Assembly: GCA_945910005.1 (NCBI GenBank)
Contig: OX246739.1
Location: forward strand, 73,171,523 to 73,235,522
Reading direction: 5' to 3'
Length of the DNA stretch: 64,000 bases
From: Isoperla grammatica
Lineage: Eukaryota > Arthropoda > Insecta > Plecoptera > Perlodidae
Positions 32,864 through 44,550 of this stretch are shown piece after piece (position 1 is the stretch's first letter; the number at the start of each line of letters is the position of its first letter). The notes under the pieces are model-generated. The model saw only the letters and a list, made by a program, of their open reading frames with translations. It did not search any database and was not told the origin of the DNA. The position numbers and the translations under genes were made by a program.

Positions 32864-35800
32864 AATTTTATTAACATAAATCACATGATTTAATTTTATA
32901 TATACCGAATACTTACTCCAGTAGGCCTACATTTTCCCTCAAACTTCACAATACACCGTAGCGCCACCGTCATCACCATTCACAGTAATGGTGGATTGAC
33001 ATAACACACACAGTTTCACCTTTGTAAGTTGTATTACTTACACGTAACTAGTAACAACATAGTTTTGAGTTTATCAGGTAATATTAATAGTAAGCATTTT
33101 TTTAGTTTGGTAAGTAACGATTTTAGTCAACTTTAGGTTCAATTATCTGCGGCAACGGAGCGGGGTAAACTGAGTTCATTGTATTGTATTATAGCGCTAC
33201 CCACATCGTTCAGTGACCATCATGACCCATGAGACCCCCCCCTCCCCCCCCCCCACTCGGTTCACGCGTTCAAAGCAACGGAGGGAATCAAATCTAGTTA
33301 CCCCACCCCACCAAACAGAACACAAAGCGAGCATTTTACTCCATCACATAACATTATCTCGTCTCGTCGTACTAACTGTGTTTAGCTTTACTGACAATTC
33401 TTTCCTTCTATTATTCACACTGAAAATAACCCAGATGAGAACTAAGTTTCTTAATTTACTTTGGAGTTAGTTTTACACGTAATCTTCTGCTGTCAATTCT
33501 TATGTTAAACAAAGTTTTTAAAACGATGAAAATTTATAAATCTAACATGAAAACTTTGAAAAACTTCAGGGTATTGGACTCGATAATCCAGCCTGTCTAA
33601 TTAGGCTCACTTGTCGAGCCGAGCAAAGGTGGGTTACATGAGGAGGTCGAAATACGGCTCTAGATGGACGATGTTTCACGAAACTTGTGTAAGCTCGATA
33701 AATGAAGTTTCTAGTTCGTATACACATTTGTATTAAGCTCCCCCTGGATCTCTTCGAATCATAGCCAATCATAGAGCGAGTCGGTCTCAAAAGAACGTAT
33801 CCTTAGGGAACGGTCAAGTGCTTTGAAACGAGTTGGTTTGAAAGATCTCTGCCGGTCATGAAAACGATAGAGTTCATTCAGTCTCAATGCAAACCAACTC
33901 TTTCCGGTGAGAAAGACACATCAGACGAATACTTGTTGACTTTTTATCATAGATATGGTATTGAAATGTGTCCGGGCCATTGGTCTAGTGAACGACAAAC
34001 ATGAACATTGCAGATATACCAATTACATGAAAAAACTTGCAAGCTAGAGCAAAAACAAAATTTGTATTCTGAGAAATACTCGGTAGAGTAAAACTTGTGA
34101 GTTATATTTCGTAAGTTGTATTGAAAAAGTTTATCATACTTCTTAGCTCTATGAGCTTCTATCAGAACTCTTGCCAATTTCCTCTGACAAACAATGGATT
34201 TGAAGATAATGTTTATCTAAGGTACATTTGTTTGTTTATTTATTTTACTATTATTTATATTTAATATCTTGCCTATGTCTCTACCTCTCTACAACTATTT
34301 AAACGGAAAACGGGCACTTTATGCTTTTACAAGGCTCATAAATAAACAACAAGCGGCGTTTACAACACGAATACAATAAAAAACAACACTATAGGTAGTA
34401 ATTGATAATTGATAAGATATATGAAATATGTATTTGAATAAGTGACACTCTCAGAAGAAAACACGCAAGTACTTATCTGACAATATAATTATTGTTGCGT
34501 GCCATATTAACACTGGGTTTTATTTTATTCACTAGCATTGTGTTATGAAAATAAAACATTGAACATTTCCCTGTGCAAGAAGCACATGCGGCAAACTTTT
34601 AACCTGTGACGTACTTAGCTTATGTTTAGTTTAGTTTAATTTAATTTAATTGAAGTGTTAGTAGTGTTTAGTGTTTAGAAGGCTCTTCGCGGCACAAGAT
34701 TTCTTAGGATTTTGAAGTGTTTTAGCATAATGTTTGTCGACGCCGTTTCTTGTCAAGAGACTTTTAAATTTGTTTTTTTCTTTCCTTTTTACTTATGTGG
34801 TTTTGTGAACACAAGAATAAACAATTAATAATAACAGTAATAACATTTCTAACTAGTATTACAAGTAAGTAGCCTACTAGAAAAATGTTCAGAGTTACTC
34901 GAGAAGAAATATTTTGTCAATGTAACTGACAAATGTAACCCCATTGACTGTCTTTATAAAACCATGAAGATTGTGTGGACTTGGTGCATAGTTGTGGCAA
35001 AGTCTTGATGGTATACCAATCACATTACCTCAGAGACCATGTTGAGTTGATATAAGCGCAGGGAAACGGATGCCAATAAAAACTTAAACTCCAAATCCTC
35101 CATGCTGAAATTCCAAGAAAACGTGTTGCAAAATGTAATTATTATATTTCCACTCAAACGGTTTTTATGTTTACATAAAATTGTTCCTTTTACCAAGAAT
35201 TTGAATTACAATATTATAATTATTTACAATGGCAACTTGTGTTCCAAGATTGTAATTGTGTAGGGAAACTGCCCAGGGGTAATTCATGTTCCTGTCACGT
35301 GACTTAATAAGTTAATATTTTGGAAGGAATTCCAAGGTCTGTCAGTATTTGCCCTGTGACTGAGGAAACTCTCGTCAAAAATCAGTCATGACTCAGGATT
35401 GCCGCAAGCAGACATCGAACCGGTGACCTTCCACATAGAACCCTTGTGTGCTAGAACAGAGCCATCCTTCTTCACTGAAGACCGTTTAGTCTAATTTATA
35501 CTGACGTTCAATGTTCAAGAATATAATATAATGTAAGAAGTCTTGTGAAGCACCATGATAAATCAACAGCTGATTTAATCGCACTACATACGAGTGTTCT
35601 CAAGGGGTAACTATACGCAATAACTTAACGTTATATTCAGGCTCAAGTTTTGACGTAGTGTTTATGATTTTAACGCAGGTTCTACGTGTACCGTATGTGA
35701 GAATGCAATCTAGCTGCAACAGTGGCGCTACAAGCTACGAGTGGTGTTTTTTTTTGCTCTCGCATGATTAAATATGTTTCCTTGCTCGGTAGTAAAACCC

Positions 35801-36230
35801 GCTAATCAACGCTGGCACTAAATGTCTCTATTTATGCAGCAAAGAGACTAATCTAGAGTATGAGCGATGATGGCTGATAGGTAAATGATGCGATGGTGAA
35901 GTTAACCCCAAGGGAATTGTTCCAAGCCTCACCGTAATACCGTCTAGGCAAGGTGTTTGCTAACTTGCTAAGGAGGCGCTAAGCGCTGAGAATGAGTACC
36001 CAGACACCCATGGTGATAGCCGAGAGAGAAAGTGATAAGATATATATTGATGGGGGGGATGTGTATTCAGTCAAGGAAACAAATATTATTTTAAAGAAAC
36101 GATATCGATTTATAGGTAGAAGAAAGTATAAGATGACAAAAACGTTTGAACTCTTGCGTTGCGTCACATGGCGCAAAGTTTCCTGAACGACGAGACCAGT
36201 GTTTAAAACCAAGTCTCTTATTCTGTATAG
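32864..36230. other. 3.4-kb gene-free stretch
   Basis: C-rich run at about 33234-33254; otherwise unique-looking AT-rich DNA. A degenerate family C SINE lies at 35345-35470. No gene found. Confidence 0.55.
35345..35470 (-). repeat. tRNA-related SINE family C, degenerate copy
   Basis: On the minus strand, CACCGGTTCGATGTC (B-box-like) is followed by GCAATCCTGAGTC and GAGTTTCCTCAGTCACAGGG, resembling 18285-18360. Confidence 0.45.
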
Positions 36231-36573
36231 GGAGTATTCACGTGACGTCACATCGGCCATATTGGAAGCGACCTATAGTACTATTTCAAGTTTCATATAG
36301 CTGTCAATAGAAAACGAATAATATTGTTCAAGGGGAAATATGACAAGTTTGAACACGTATATCCCCCGATGAAGTTTACGGCAATGATTATTGTATGCTT
36401 TTGTAAACGATTAAAAGAGTAATCGAGACAAAAAAGTGTTTTTATGTTGATTTTAAGTAATAATAGCAAACCAAAGTTAGAGAACAGTTAAATTTGCATC
36501 AAACGCTAGCTGAAACATAGTAACACATTGTGGCCTCCAATGTGGCCACCATGCGCAATACGTGAATACACCC
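36231..36573. mobile_element. 343-bp MITE with GGGWGTATTCACG inverted ends
   Basis: GGGAGTATTCACGTG at the left and CGTGAATACACCC at the right are inverted repeats, with GGCCATATTGGA and TCCAATGTGGCC as a subterminal pair. Bases next to both ends read TA, suggesting a TA duplication as in Tc1/mariner elements, but this is short. Confidence 0.65.
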
Positions 36574-36799
36574 TATTGTGATGACGGTTCTCTATGTGGT
36601 AACTGCTGCCCGCAAGGATGGCTCTTATGTATTCAGGATCCCATCATTTCACCTCTATTCTTTTATTCTTGTCTGTCCCGTTGGCAGCCCTTTATAATCA
36701 TAAGCCACTTTGCCTGAGTAGCCTTGTTTCACGAGTTACTGGACGATTCATAAAGGTTGGTACAGATTACAGACCTCGACCTGAATAATAACATAGCAA
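36574..36799. other. Short gene-free spacer
   Basis: No recognisable feature between the MITE and the target duplication of the 5S SINE. Confidence 0.5.
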
Positions 36800-36812
36800 T
36801 CTCATATTGATT

Positions 36813-37225
36813 ACTACTATACTATATCGTAATTAAGGCCAGTGTAGGGCACAATTCCCTCTTTAGCCTGATGAGTGATGATTGATGAATGATAATGAGG
36901 AAGGGAGGAGGGGAAGCCTGGTACCGGCACGTAGCCTACTCCTGTCGAAAAGTACCAGGGGGTCCATCGGCTTTACGTCCCATCCGAAAGGACGGTGTAA
37001 CTTCTACAAGTCATATAGGTTCCTCCACTAACCTGGACTGCCGAGCAGTTGGCGAGAAGAACGAAGCTGTTACACAAGCTTTCAAACCTTCTAATCTGCT
37101 CTAACCAACGGTAACTACTGTTTCAGAGGAGAGTGGTCACCCATCCACCTCCTGACCTAGCCCGAGGCTGCTTAAGTTCAGTGTTTGTATGAGAACCGGC
37201 TAAGCGCCGCGCCTAAACACTTGGC
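36813..37225 (-). mobile_element. 5S-rRNA-derived SINE, full-length copy with 13-bp TSD
   Basis: Flanked by perfect TCTCATATTGATT at 36800-36812 and 37226-37238. Read on the minus strand, the first ~95 bases resemble 5S rRNA: GCC start, ACTTAAGCAGC (box A region), GGTCAGGAGG and TGGATGGGTGACC (box C region), the internal Pol III type 1 promoter. A central domain contains CCTTTCGGATGGGACGTAAA, and the 3' end CACTGGCCTTAAT resembles the LINE at 5.85 kb. This is the SINE3-like architecture, 413 bp long. Confidence 0.88.
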
Positions 37226-37420
37226 TCTCATATTGATTGTTGATGCATCCAGTTAGCATCATTATCTGCTACTCTGATGTATCTATCCGAAGTCAACTTT
37301 TGGTAAATCGTGTTTTCTACTTGTATACATGTTAACCAATTATTTCCATATTATGTCATCTACTCTGCGACCCGTCATTTTTCATGAAGATTTCTTATAT
37401 TAACTTACGATCGGTACCTC

Positions 37421-37552
37421 TATGTTTAGCTACGTTCAGCTATGTTCAGCTATGTTCAGCTATGTTCAGCTATGTTCAGCTGTGTTCAGCTATGTTCAGC
37501 TATGTTCAGCTATATTCAGCTATGTTCAGCTATGTTCAGCTATGTTCAGCTT
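37421..37552. repeat. 10-bp minisatellite (TATGTTCAGC)13
   Basis: Thirteen units, two or three with single substitutions. Confidence 0.95.
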
Positions 37553-38051
37553 TGTGATATGAATGTGCATGTATCAATATGGTGATGGTATCTGTATCTA
37601 ACTTTAGTATACGATTCCTAGTCTAGATAGGTGGGTCGTGAATTTTGGTGTATACACATTGTGTTAGGTCTTGTTAATGATAATTGGTGTAAATCTGTTC
37701 TGATTGTTGGTGCAGATAGACGTTGGCCGTGGGTGTTAGTATAGGTATCGGCTTGGTCATGATTGTTGATGTAGACAGTTGAATGGAGATGAGATCGAAG
37801 CAAAATGCTCGATACCGAATTGCCGAACCTCGGAGTCTGAGTCGAACCGCAGCTCAGATTAACCATGCGGCGCATTCGCAGATAACAATCCCACATTTCA
37901 CTTAATTTACATTTGTGCGTGCCGAGCTGGGCTGTTGTGCTATCGGCTTCTTTTTAGAGAATCTCATTTGAATCGAGGTTGTGTGACCAACATGGCGACG
38001 GGGCGAGAAATTCGTGAAACTCATAATAACATAATTATACAGGAGAGATAG
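37553..38051. other. Gene-free spacer
   Basis: No gene or known repeat recognised. Confidence 0.55.
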
Positions 38052-38058
38052 TTTAAAT

Positions 38059-38486
38059 GGTGGCTCGTTGGTCCAGTGGTTAGCATCCCTGCTTCCAATG
38101 CAGAAGGTCCCGGGTTCAAATCCCGCTTCAGGCAGAAGTTTTTTAACTTCTAATGTGGATTCAATTCCATTACTTCTTGGCTTAGGAATAAGTAAACGGT
38201 GACTTTGGAGCCGTCCTAGCAACGAAGCACTCAATAAATTCAAAGTTGTTCTGAATCGGCCTTGTTGATTCTGGCATTTGTCCGCAGGTGTTCGCACTGT
38301 CCAATCACTGATTCATATGTTTCGTATTTGAAATATCGATCTTTGATTGGTTATCGCTCACTCGTCGATGGTGTTCGAAGCCTACAGGGTTGGTTTAGTC
38401 ACTTTAAATTAAAGTCCCCCACTGCAAATCAGTTTAGTTACTGAGTGGGTAGACTCTAAATGTGAATTTAATTTATTTTTATTTTA
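38059..38486 (+). mobile_element. tRNA-derived SINE family A, full-length reference copy
   Basis: The head resembles a tRNA: A box TGGTCCAGTGG at 38069-38079 and B box GGTTCAAATCC at 38113-38123, spaced as in a tRNA gene. A ~300-bp body follows (CGGTGACTTTGGAGCCGTCC, GTTCTGAATCGGCCTTGTTG, CTGTCCAATCACTGATTC, TCGTCGATGGTGTTCGAAG, CAGTTTAGTTACTGAGTGGG) and an A/T tail. TTTAAAT on both sides (38052-38058, 38487-38493) is a weak target-duplication candidate. The extensive non-tRNA body shows this is a SINE and not a tRNA gene. Confidence 0.9.
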
Positions 38487-38617
38487 TTTAAATTGAAATA
38501 AGAAACTTGATAAGGTGATTGATGAGAGAAAACAATTTGAATAAATAAGATTGTGGGGCGACATTAGAGCTGGGACTCAATATAATATGCTGTTATAAAC
38601 AAATTCATTTCGATAAA

Positions 38618-38763
38618 TAAATTCATATTTAGAGTCTACCCACTCAGTAACTAAATTGATTTGCAGTGGGGTACTTCAATTTAAAGTAACTAAACCAACC
38701 CTGTAGGCTTCGAACACCATCGACGAGTGAGCGATAACCAATCAAAGATCGATATTTTGATAC
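38618..38763 (-). mobile_element. SINE family A, short 3' fragment
   Basis: Carries only the tail-proximal ~145 bp of family A. It lies tail-to-tail with the full copy ending at 38486, forming a local inverted repeat. Confidence 0.85.
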
Positions 38764-39157
38764 ATAGAATGTGCATCGTTATTCTATAATTTAATAATTA
38801 TGAACTCCAACAAATACATTCAACGAATATTACGACAATGATACAACTACACAGTACATTCGCTACAGTATACAATGACTGTACCCAAATATTGTGTAAC
38901 TCAGAAAATATGATTTAATTAATAACTTGTTTCATTGTTTTTTTTTCAATTGCTTCCCTTTATTTTGTCCATATCAGATGGTTTCTCTATTAACACATAG
39001 TCTCATGAGTTTCAAGTGTTAGAATTTAGAATTATACTAGACCTAATACAATTACCGCTGTCACAAATGTTTTTTAATCAGTCTTTTGTTCTGAAATTTC
39101 ATTCCATGTTGTCTCTGAAGTGACCTGAACCATGCACCATAAATAAATGAAAATATA
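38764..39157. other. Gene-free spacer
   Basis: Nothing recognised. Confidence 0.5.
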
Positions 39158-39550
39158 CATCCGATATTTATAGTCTACCCACTCAACAAGACCGATTTTC
39201 AGTGGTGGACTTTAATTTAAAGCGACTAAACCAACCCTGCAGGCTCCGAACACCATCGACGAGTGAGAGATAACCAATCAAAGATCTGTACTTTAAATAT
39301 GAAACATTTGAATCAATGATTGGACAGTGCGAACACATGCCAGAATCAACAAGGTCGATTCAGAACAACTTTGAATTTATTGAGTTCGTTGCTAGGACGG
39401 TTACAAAGTCACCGTTTACTTATTCCTAATACAAGAAGTGATGGAATTGAATCCATATTAGAAGTTAAAAACTTTTGCCTGAAGCGGGATTTGTACCCGG
39501 GACCTTCTGCATTGGAAGCAGGGATGCTATAACCACTGGACCAACGATTG
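39158..39550 (-). mobile_element. SINE family A, near-full copy
   Basis: Minus-strand copy including the tRNA-like head (on the plus strand GACCTTCTGCATTGGAAGCA and CCACTGGACCAACG), body and tail. A small deletion is present where other copies have TGCGGACAAATGCC. Confidence 0.88.
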
Positions 39551-41309
39551 TTACATCCCTTATTCGTTGGGGTTCATTATAAGCGCTTCTGTATAATTAA
39601 GGGATTCAAATGAACTCGGGAACCTGTCATTAATAGAAATAGAAATAAATATTTCTATATTAATGATATAGCTGAAAGATCTTCGCCTGCAGGTTTCACT
39701 GAATAAGAAGAGACTTAATGAACTCTTTCCATGATTAAAATTCAGTCGAGACAAATCTTAATCTGTTCATCCCTGGCCTAGTGTTATCTTGAATGGGAAC
39801 GAAATGAGTTATTTCGCCACAGCGCATTTCTTTGTTATTTCCTCAACAAATCTTCTTGCGGGGTTGTTGAAACAAGGAAACAAAAGACAAGTCCCCAGCT
39901 CGCAGGCACTGAAGAATGGCCAGGTCCTTCGCCTTTTGTTAGACTGCTCGCGCAGATTGCATGCGCCTTATGAAAACTACATCAAAAGCTCTGCATGTAT
40001 GGATACAAAAGAAATGCCGCTTTGATGCTTGCTTATTATTTTTACTTCCTGCGAAAGATGAAATACATTTCGGTGAGTGGAATCATTATGTTTACTAAAA
40101 ACGCCAAAAAATAATGAACCTTTGTACATTCTGTGTGGTTGTTGGCGTGTGCCTATATATTATTTATCTTTCTCAGATATTGAGCTTGGCTTGGCGCTTT
40201 GGGCCTTGAACGGAAGGAGCTTTTCCGCTCTCAGAAACAACTCTGCGTATCTCAATATTTGTGTAATTCCTATCCAATAATAACACAAAGCAACTCAACG
40301 TGGAACATTTTCCAAAGAGTCGGATATTGATTGATTTGTATGATATATATTTGTATATGATAAGATATTAAACCAAAATAAAAGAAATAAGCAATTTTGT
40401 GTTTTGATATGTATATACATACATTTATAAAATGTATATAATTTTTTGCCCAACTTAGACGATTTTAATAATGGTTCAGTTAGAAACATGTCTGGCAAAA
40501 GATTACACAACCCGCTTGATGCTGTTATGCTAGAGAACGCAATACACCTGCCCTGCCACTCGGATAGTAATGTATACTAATGCGTTGTTTGGTTCATGCC
40601 AATAGTATCGAGGTTCTTTTATAAGTAGTATTTCGGACGAATGGTACAACAAAAGAATTAAAACTACACTCTAAGGAGTAATAGTATGGATTAGGGTATC
40701 GTAAACATAGGTTTAACTTAACGTGATATTTGTAGTAAAAGTTCGTAACAAAGTTTTAAAAGCATCTAAATTGTCTTGAAGCACTACAAGATAAAAGATA
40801 TTGCTTATATAAAGAATTAAAGCTTTAATTTAAAAAGTTATTTCAACAATAAGGTACTTCGAAGTGATTACTGTAGATAAGCTGAGAATTATTCGTTTGG
40901 GCACCAACTAGGCCTACTACAATAAACAATATTCTTTGACGATGACGTCAAACTTCATATGTCATTTTATGTATCGCGGCAGCCAATGAGCAACAACGTG
41001 CTAAACATATAAAGGAGAAATTATTCCAATTTACATTTTAGAATAAATGGTTTTGACGTTTACCTCAAGTTAGTAAACACGTTTTAAACTCATAAATCGA
41101 TCATTTAAAATGAATGATTAGTTTTAAAAAATCACGCTCGAGATAGATTTCTATTTTCACTTCCACAGACAGACAAATTGGCCACGTCCGTCACCTGAAC
41201 TGACTAATGGTCAGAGATTTGTCAGTGAAACGAGGTCGCAGCATTTTACAATGTTTCCCCCAGTCTCTGGTTGAAACACTCAATATGGGGTCCCGCTGTT
41301 GTGCAACAA
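39551..41309. other. 1.8-kb gene-free stretch
   Basis: No supported gene; small ORFs without family resemblance. Confidence 0.55.
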
Positions 41310-41316
41310 GGCTATA

Positions 41317-41722
41317 TTTATTTATTTGTTTTATTGTAATTAAGGCCAGTGTAGGGCACAATGCCCTCTTTAGCCTGATGAGTGATGAATGATAATGAGG
41401 AGGGGAGGAGGTGAAGCCTGGTACCGGCACGTAGCCTACTCCTGTCGAAGAGTACCAAGGGGACCAACGGCTTTACGTCCCATCCGAAAGGATGGTGTAA
41501 CTTTGACCAGTCATATAGGTTCCTCCACTAACCTGGACTGCCGAGCAGTTGACGAGAAGAACGAAGCTGTTACACAAGCTTTCGAACCCTCTAATCTGCT
41601 CTAACCAACGGTAACTAGTGTTTCAGAGGTGAGTGGTCACCCATACCTCCTGACCTAGCCCAAAGGTTGCTTAACTTCGGTGTTCGTATGGGAACCGTCT
41701 AAGCGACCGCTGCTAAACCGTT
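41317..41722 (-). mobile_element. 5S-rRNA-derived SINE, full-length copy
   Basis: Minus-strand head contains CACCGAAGTTAAGCAACCTT, GGGCTAGGTCAGGAGG and ATGGGTGACC, very close to the internal promoter of 5S rRNA. The central domain and tail are as in the 36.8-kb copy. GGCTATA at 41310-41316 and 41723-41729 is a possible target duplication. Confidence 0.88.
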
Positions 41723-41729
41723 GGCTATA

Positions 41730-42418
41730 GAGATATCACTCGCATGTTGCCTACCCCTGCCGGTTCTACACGGCGCTGGCTTTAAGATGGTTGGATCGAT
41801 CTCCGGCTGATTTATGTACCAACGTTGGCGGCCGAACACTTTTTAAAATTATTTGGGTGGGGCGCACCCTTAAAATCACACATTATGTCAAAACTACTGT
41901 GCAATAAGTTTTGCGTGCAATATTAAATCTTGTGAGGTAAATTTATGGATGTACCTAAGGCTACCGTTACTTTACTCAACTGTATACCTACTGTATAACT
42001 AATCTGGACAAATTATGTACGAATAATTTAAGTGCTCCAATATTTTGCTCCGTCAATACAAATACATGTGTATGTGTTTGGTACTGGTTTAGAAGGAACA
42101 AGTACTCATAGGTTAATCCTAGAAAATTAGCGTGGATGATTTCTAAATTGCGTACTAATAGTGTTCAGATAGGAATTAAAGATTTATAAACAAACACTAC
42201 AAATTGGTAGCAAACGCATAATTTGTTTTTTAATATGCGAAATGAGTGTTTTGTTTCTACTACAGTTGGCTTTAACTGTTTCGTCACATAAACATAAACA
42301 TCACCAAGAATAAGATGGCCGTAATCTGCGTAGTTATGAGCTTCGTGAACATTCTAAGTTACCACTGGTTAGGCGGAAGAACATGTTATTATAATTGAAC
42401 CTCGCCATTATTGTGTTT
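41730..42418. other. Gene-free spacer
   Basis: Nothing recognised. Confidence 0.5.
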
Positions 42419-42485
42419 GTACTTTGTATTGTATTGTATTGTAATCTACAACAAAATAAAGACATATTTTATTGTATTGTATACC
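42419..42485 (+). mobile_element. LINE 3' tail fragment
   Basis: (TTGTA)n followed by CTACAACAAAATAAAGACAT and further (TTGTA)n resembles the 3' terminus of CR1-like LINEs with a polyadenylation-like AATAAA. No coding part is attached. Confidence 0.5.
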
Positions 42486-42625
42486 ATCAAAACGTACTTC
42501 ACATTTATGTTCCGTATACTTTTAGAAATTGAAAGGTATTGAATGAAGTTAATATTAATTCAGCCCAGAGCGATACATGTTGCATGTTGACTGGGAAACG
42601 GTCTCTACACGACTGATCACTAACC

Positions 42626-42653
42626 TGTGTCTTTCTCTTTGTTTCAGGTAAGT
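42626..42653 (+). promoter_or_regulatory. Candidate zero-length (recursive) splice site
   Basis: A pyrimidine-rich tract (GTGTCTTTCTCTTTGTTTCAG) ends at CAG 42645-42647 and is directly followed by GTAAGT 42648-42653, the juxtaposed 3'/5' splice-site consensus of recursive splice sites in long introns. Chance occurrence is possible. Confidence 0.3.
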
Positions 42654-42797
42654 TTCTCACAAAGTATACACAAGAACTGTCTGTTGTTAAAACTCTGTCC
42701 GGAAACTGTGAGTACTGACTAACGTATTATACGTTTTACGCCTTTACGGTTGATTTAGGGAGTGAATTAAATGACATTGGCACTTAGGACGTCCTTT

Positions 42798-42942
42798 AGC
42801 ACCATTCACAATTAGTTATAAGCCGTAAGTAATGTGTAAGGTGGTGTAAGTATGGTTTATGGAGTAAGGTGTAAGAAAAGTCAAAGCATTGAACTTCTTA
42901 CGCCTTACACATTAAGCCTTGCGACTGATTGTGAATGGCGCT
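42798..42942. mobile_element. 145-bp MITE with AGCRCCATTCACAAT ends
   Basis: AGCACCATTCACAATTAGT at the left and ACTGATTGTGAATGGCGCT at the right are inverted; inner CTTACACATTA segments are also inverted. Flanking triplets are TTT and TTA, compatible with a mutated TTA duplication. The ends start AGC[AG]CC like the element at 52836-52997. Confidence 0.75.
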
Positions 42943-44239
42943 TTACACGCTCATGCTTGGTTATAAACATGTCGATACACACTCTTAAGTATTGTCTCAA
43001 GGTTGTTGCCTTCCTTGGTTTGGTATTTTATGTTTCATGTAGAAGGACGCCATTTTGTTGTGTAAGTCAACTCGTGCCTGTGGAGCCAACCTGCCTTGTA
43101 TATCTCAACTTTGTATAGGGGATTTCTGGGTAGTTCCGTGTTGTATTTCTGATTTAAGTATTAGGATAAAATGGAAAAGTTTTATGTGCATAGAAATACT
43201 CACAACAAAATGTTATTTCACATAAAGAACTTAAGTGCAGCATAGTTTTAGGAAAATGTTTGATATTGGTGTATGTATGTGATGCAGAAACGGTTGTATG
43301 TTATTCTCAGCAATATCATCCCCACCTGGAACATTATTTATAGCAGATGGCAGCTTTATTCTTCATAAAGTAGACATCATCTTTGGTGAAAACGATCGGC
43401 AATCAGTAGCTTTTCTTTCATTACCAAACGTCCAAGATTTAATTTAATTTCAGACAAAAAACTTATTACGTCAAAAAATGGAATAAGACAAAATACTTCA
43501 CTATATTTTATTCATTTGTAAATTCACCCCTTCCACAATAACCAATAATTTAGCTGTTATGCTCTTAAGATTTCTGTAATGAGTCAAACGATTCTATAAA
43601 AAGCTCGATGCACCGAACATTAGGTCAGAAAATAGCGTCGAAACAAAAGACTGCGAAGTGAGATGTCACGCAGCCAACCAGCGCTGAGGTTTCTCACAGG
43701 GTATCTCGCTTCCTGCGAGACCTCGAGGTTTATTGGAGTATTCTCGTCACGGCGCGACCAAGAGCCGACAACTCTGCTATCGAGCAAGAGCTTCCCTAGG
43801 ACAGACAACCTACTATGTCATTGTATGGAGACATATGTCGTGCGAGCGAAGACTGTTAGATGAGGGGTTCACAAAGTCTGGTGTTTTGCCAGTGCAATTC
43901 TCTCGGCTTTGAATTGTCTCCAATGAAAACAATGTCGAGTCTATTACTACGTGTACTATTTTAGATGAGTTTACCTTGGGCATTAATGCATTTCCCGGCG
44001 TCGTTGTCAGCTTTGGCGATCTTTGCTTTATTCCGTTCCATGTTGGGGCTTAACCCGCAGTTCTACCGCATGTAAATGAAAGCTTACTTAAATTTTAATT
44101 GGTAATATGAACATGATATTGTTAATTCTGTTGTTTAATTAAGTTGAAATTTATCCATGCTATTCAAGTCTACTAAATGGTTTTCATGTATCTGTCACAC
44201 GCATGCAAAATTCGTTTATACAGGAAACAAAGCAAGTGT
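42943..44239. other. 1.3-kb gene-free stretch
   Basis: No supported gene or repeat. Confidence 0.55.
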
Positions 44240-44550
44240 ACTGGCGACGCCGTAAGAAGCAAGGTGTGACGTGTCCCCTAAAATTCTGAGAAGGGACGGT
44301 CGCTCCACACGGTCTATTTCAACGGTATTCAACTCGAGATTGCCCGATAGCTGAATTGTTATTGTCCACTGTATTGACTGCACCAACCGTGAATGGAATG
44401 GGACCCCACCACGTCTGACAACATGGGGGCAATATTATCACTACAATACCTGAGGCACGAGAACGGAATGCAACTATATTTAAGTTGGTAGTTGTCACAC
44501 GCGTCACTTCACTATTACATCATCCGTGACGACAACACCTTGCAAGTTTA
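44240..44550 (+). repeat. Repeat X, copy 2 (free-standing)
   Basis: Matches 23001-23292 along its length with small indels, but without the flanking MITE M ends. This shows X is a mobile or duplicated unit in its own right. Confidence 0.85.

Noticed and set aside
38059..38134. Functional tRNA gene
   Set aside because: The tRNA-like head is joined to a SINE body repeated five more times; the acceptor stem is not convincing.
41632..41722. 5S rRNA gene
   Set aside because: Only the promoter half resembles 5S rRNA, and it is fused to a SINE body present in three copies.
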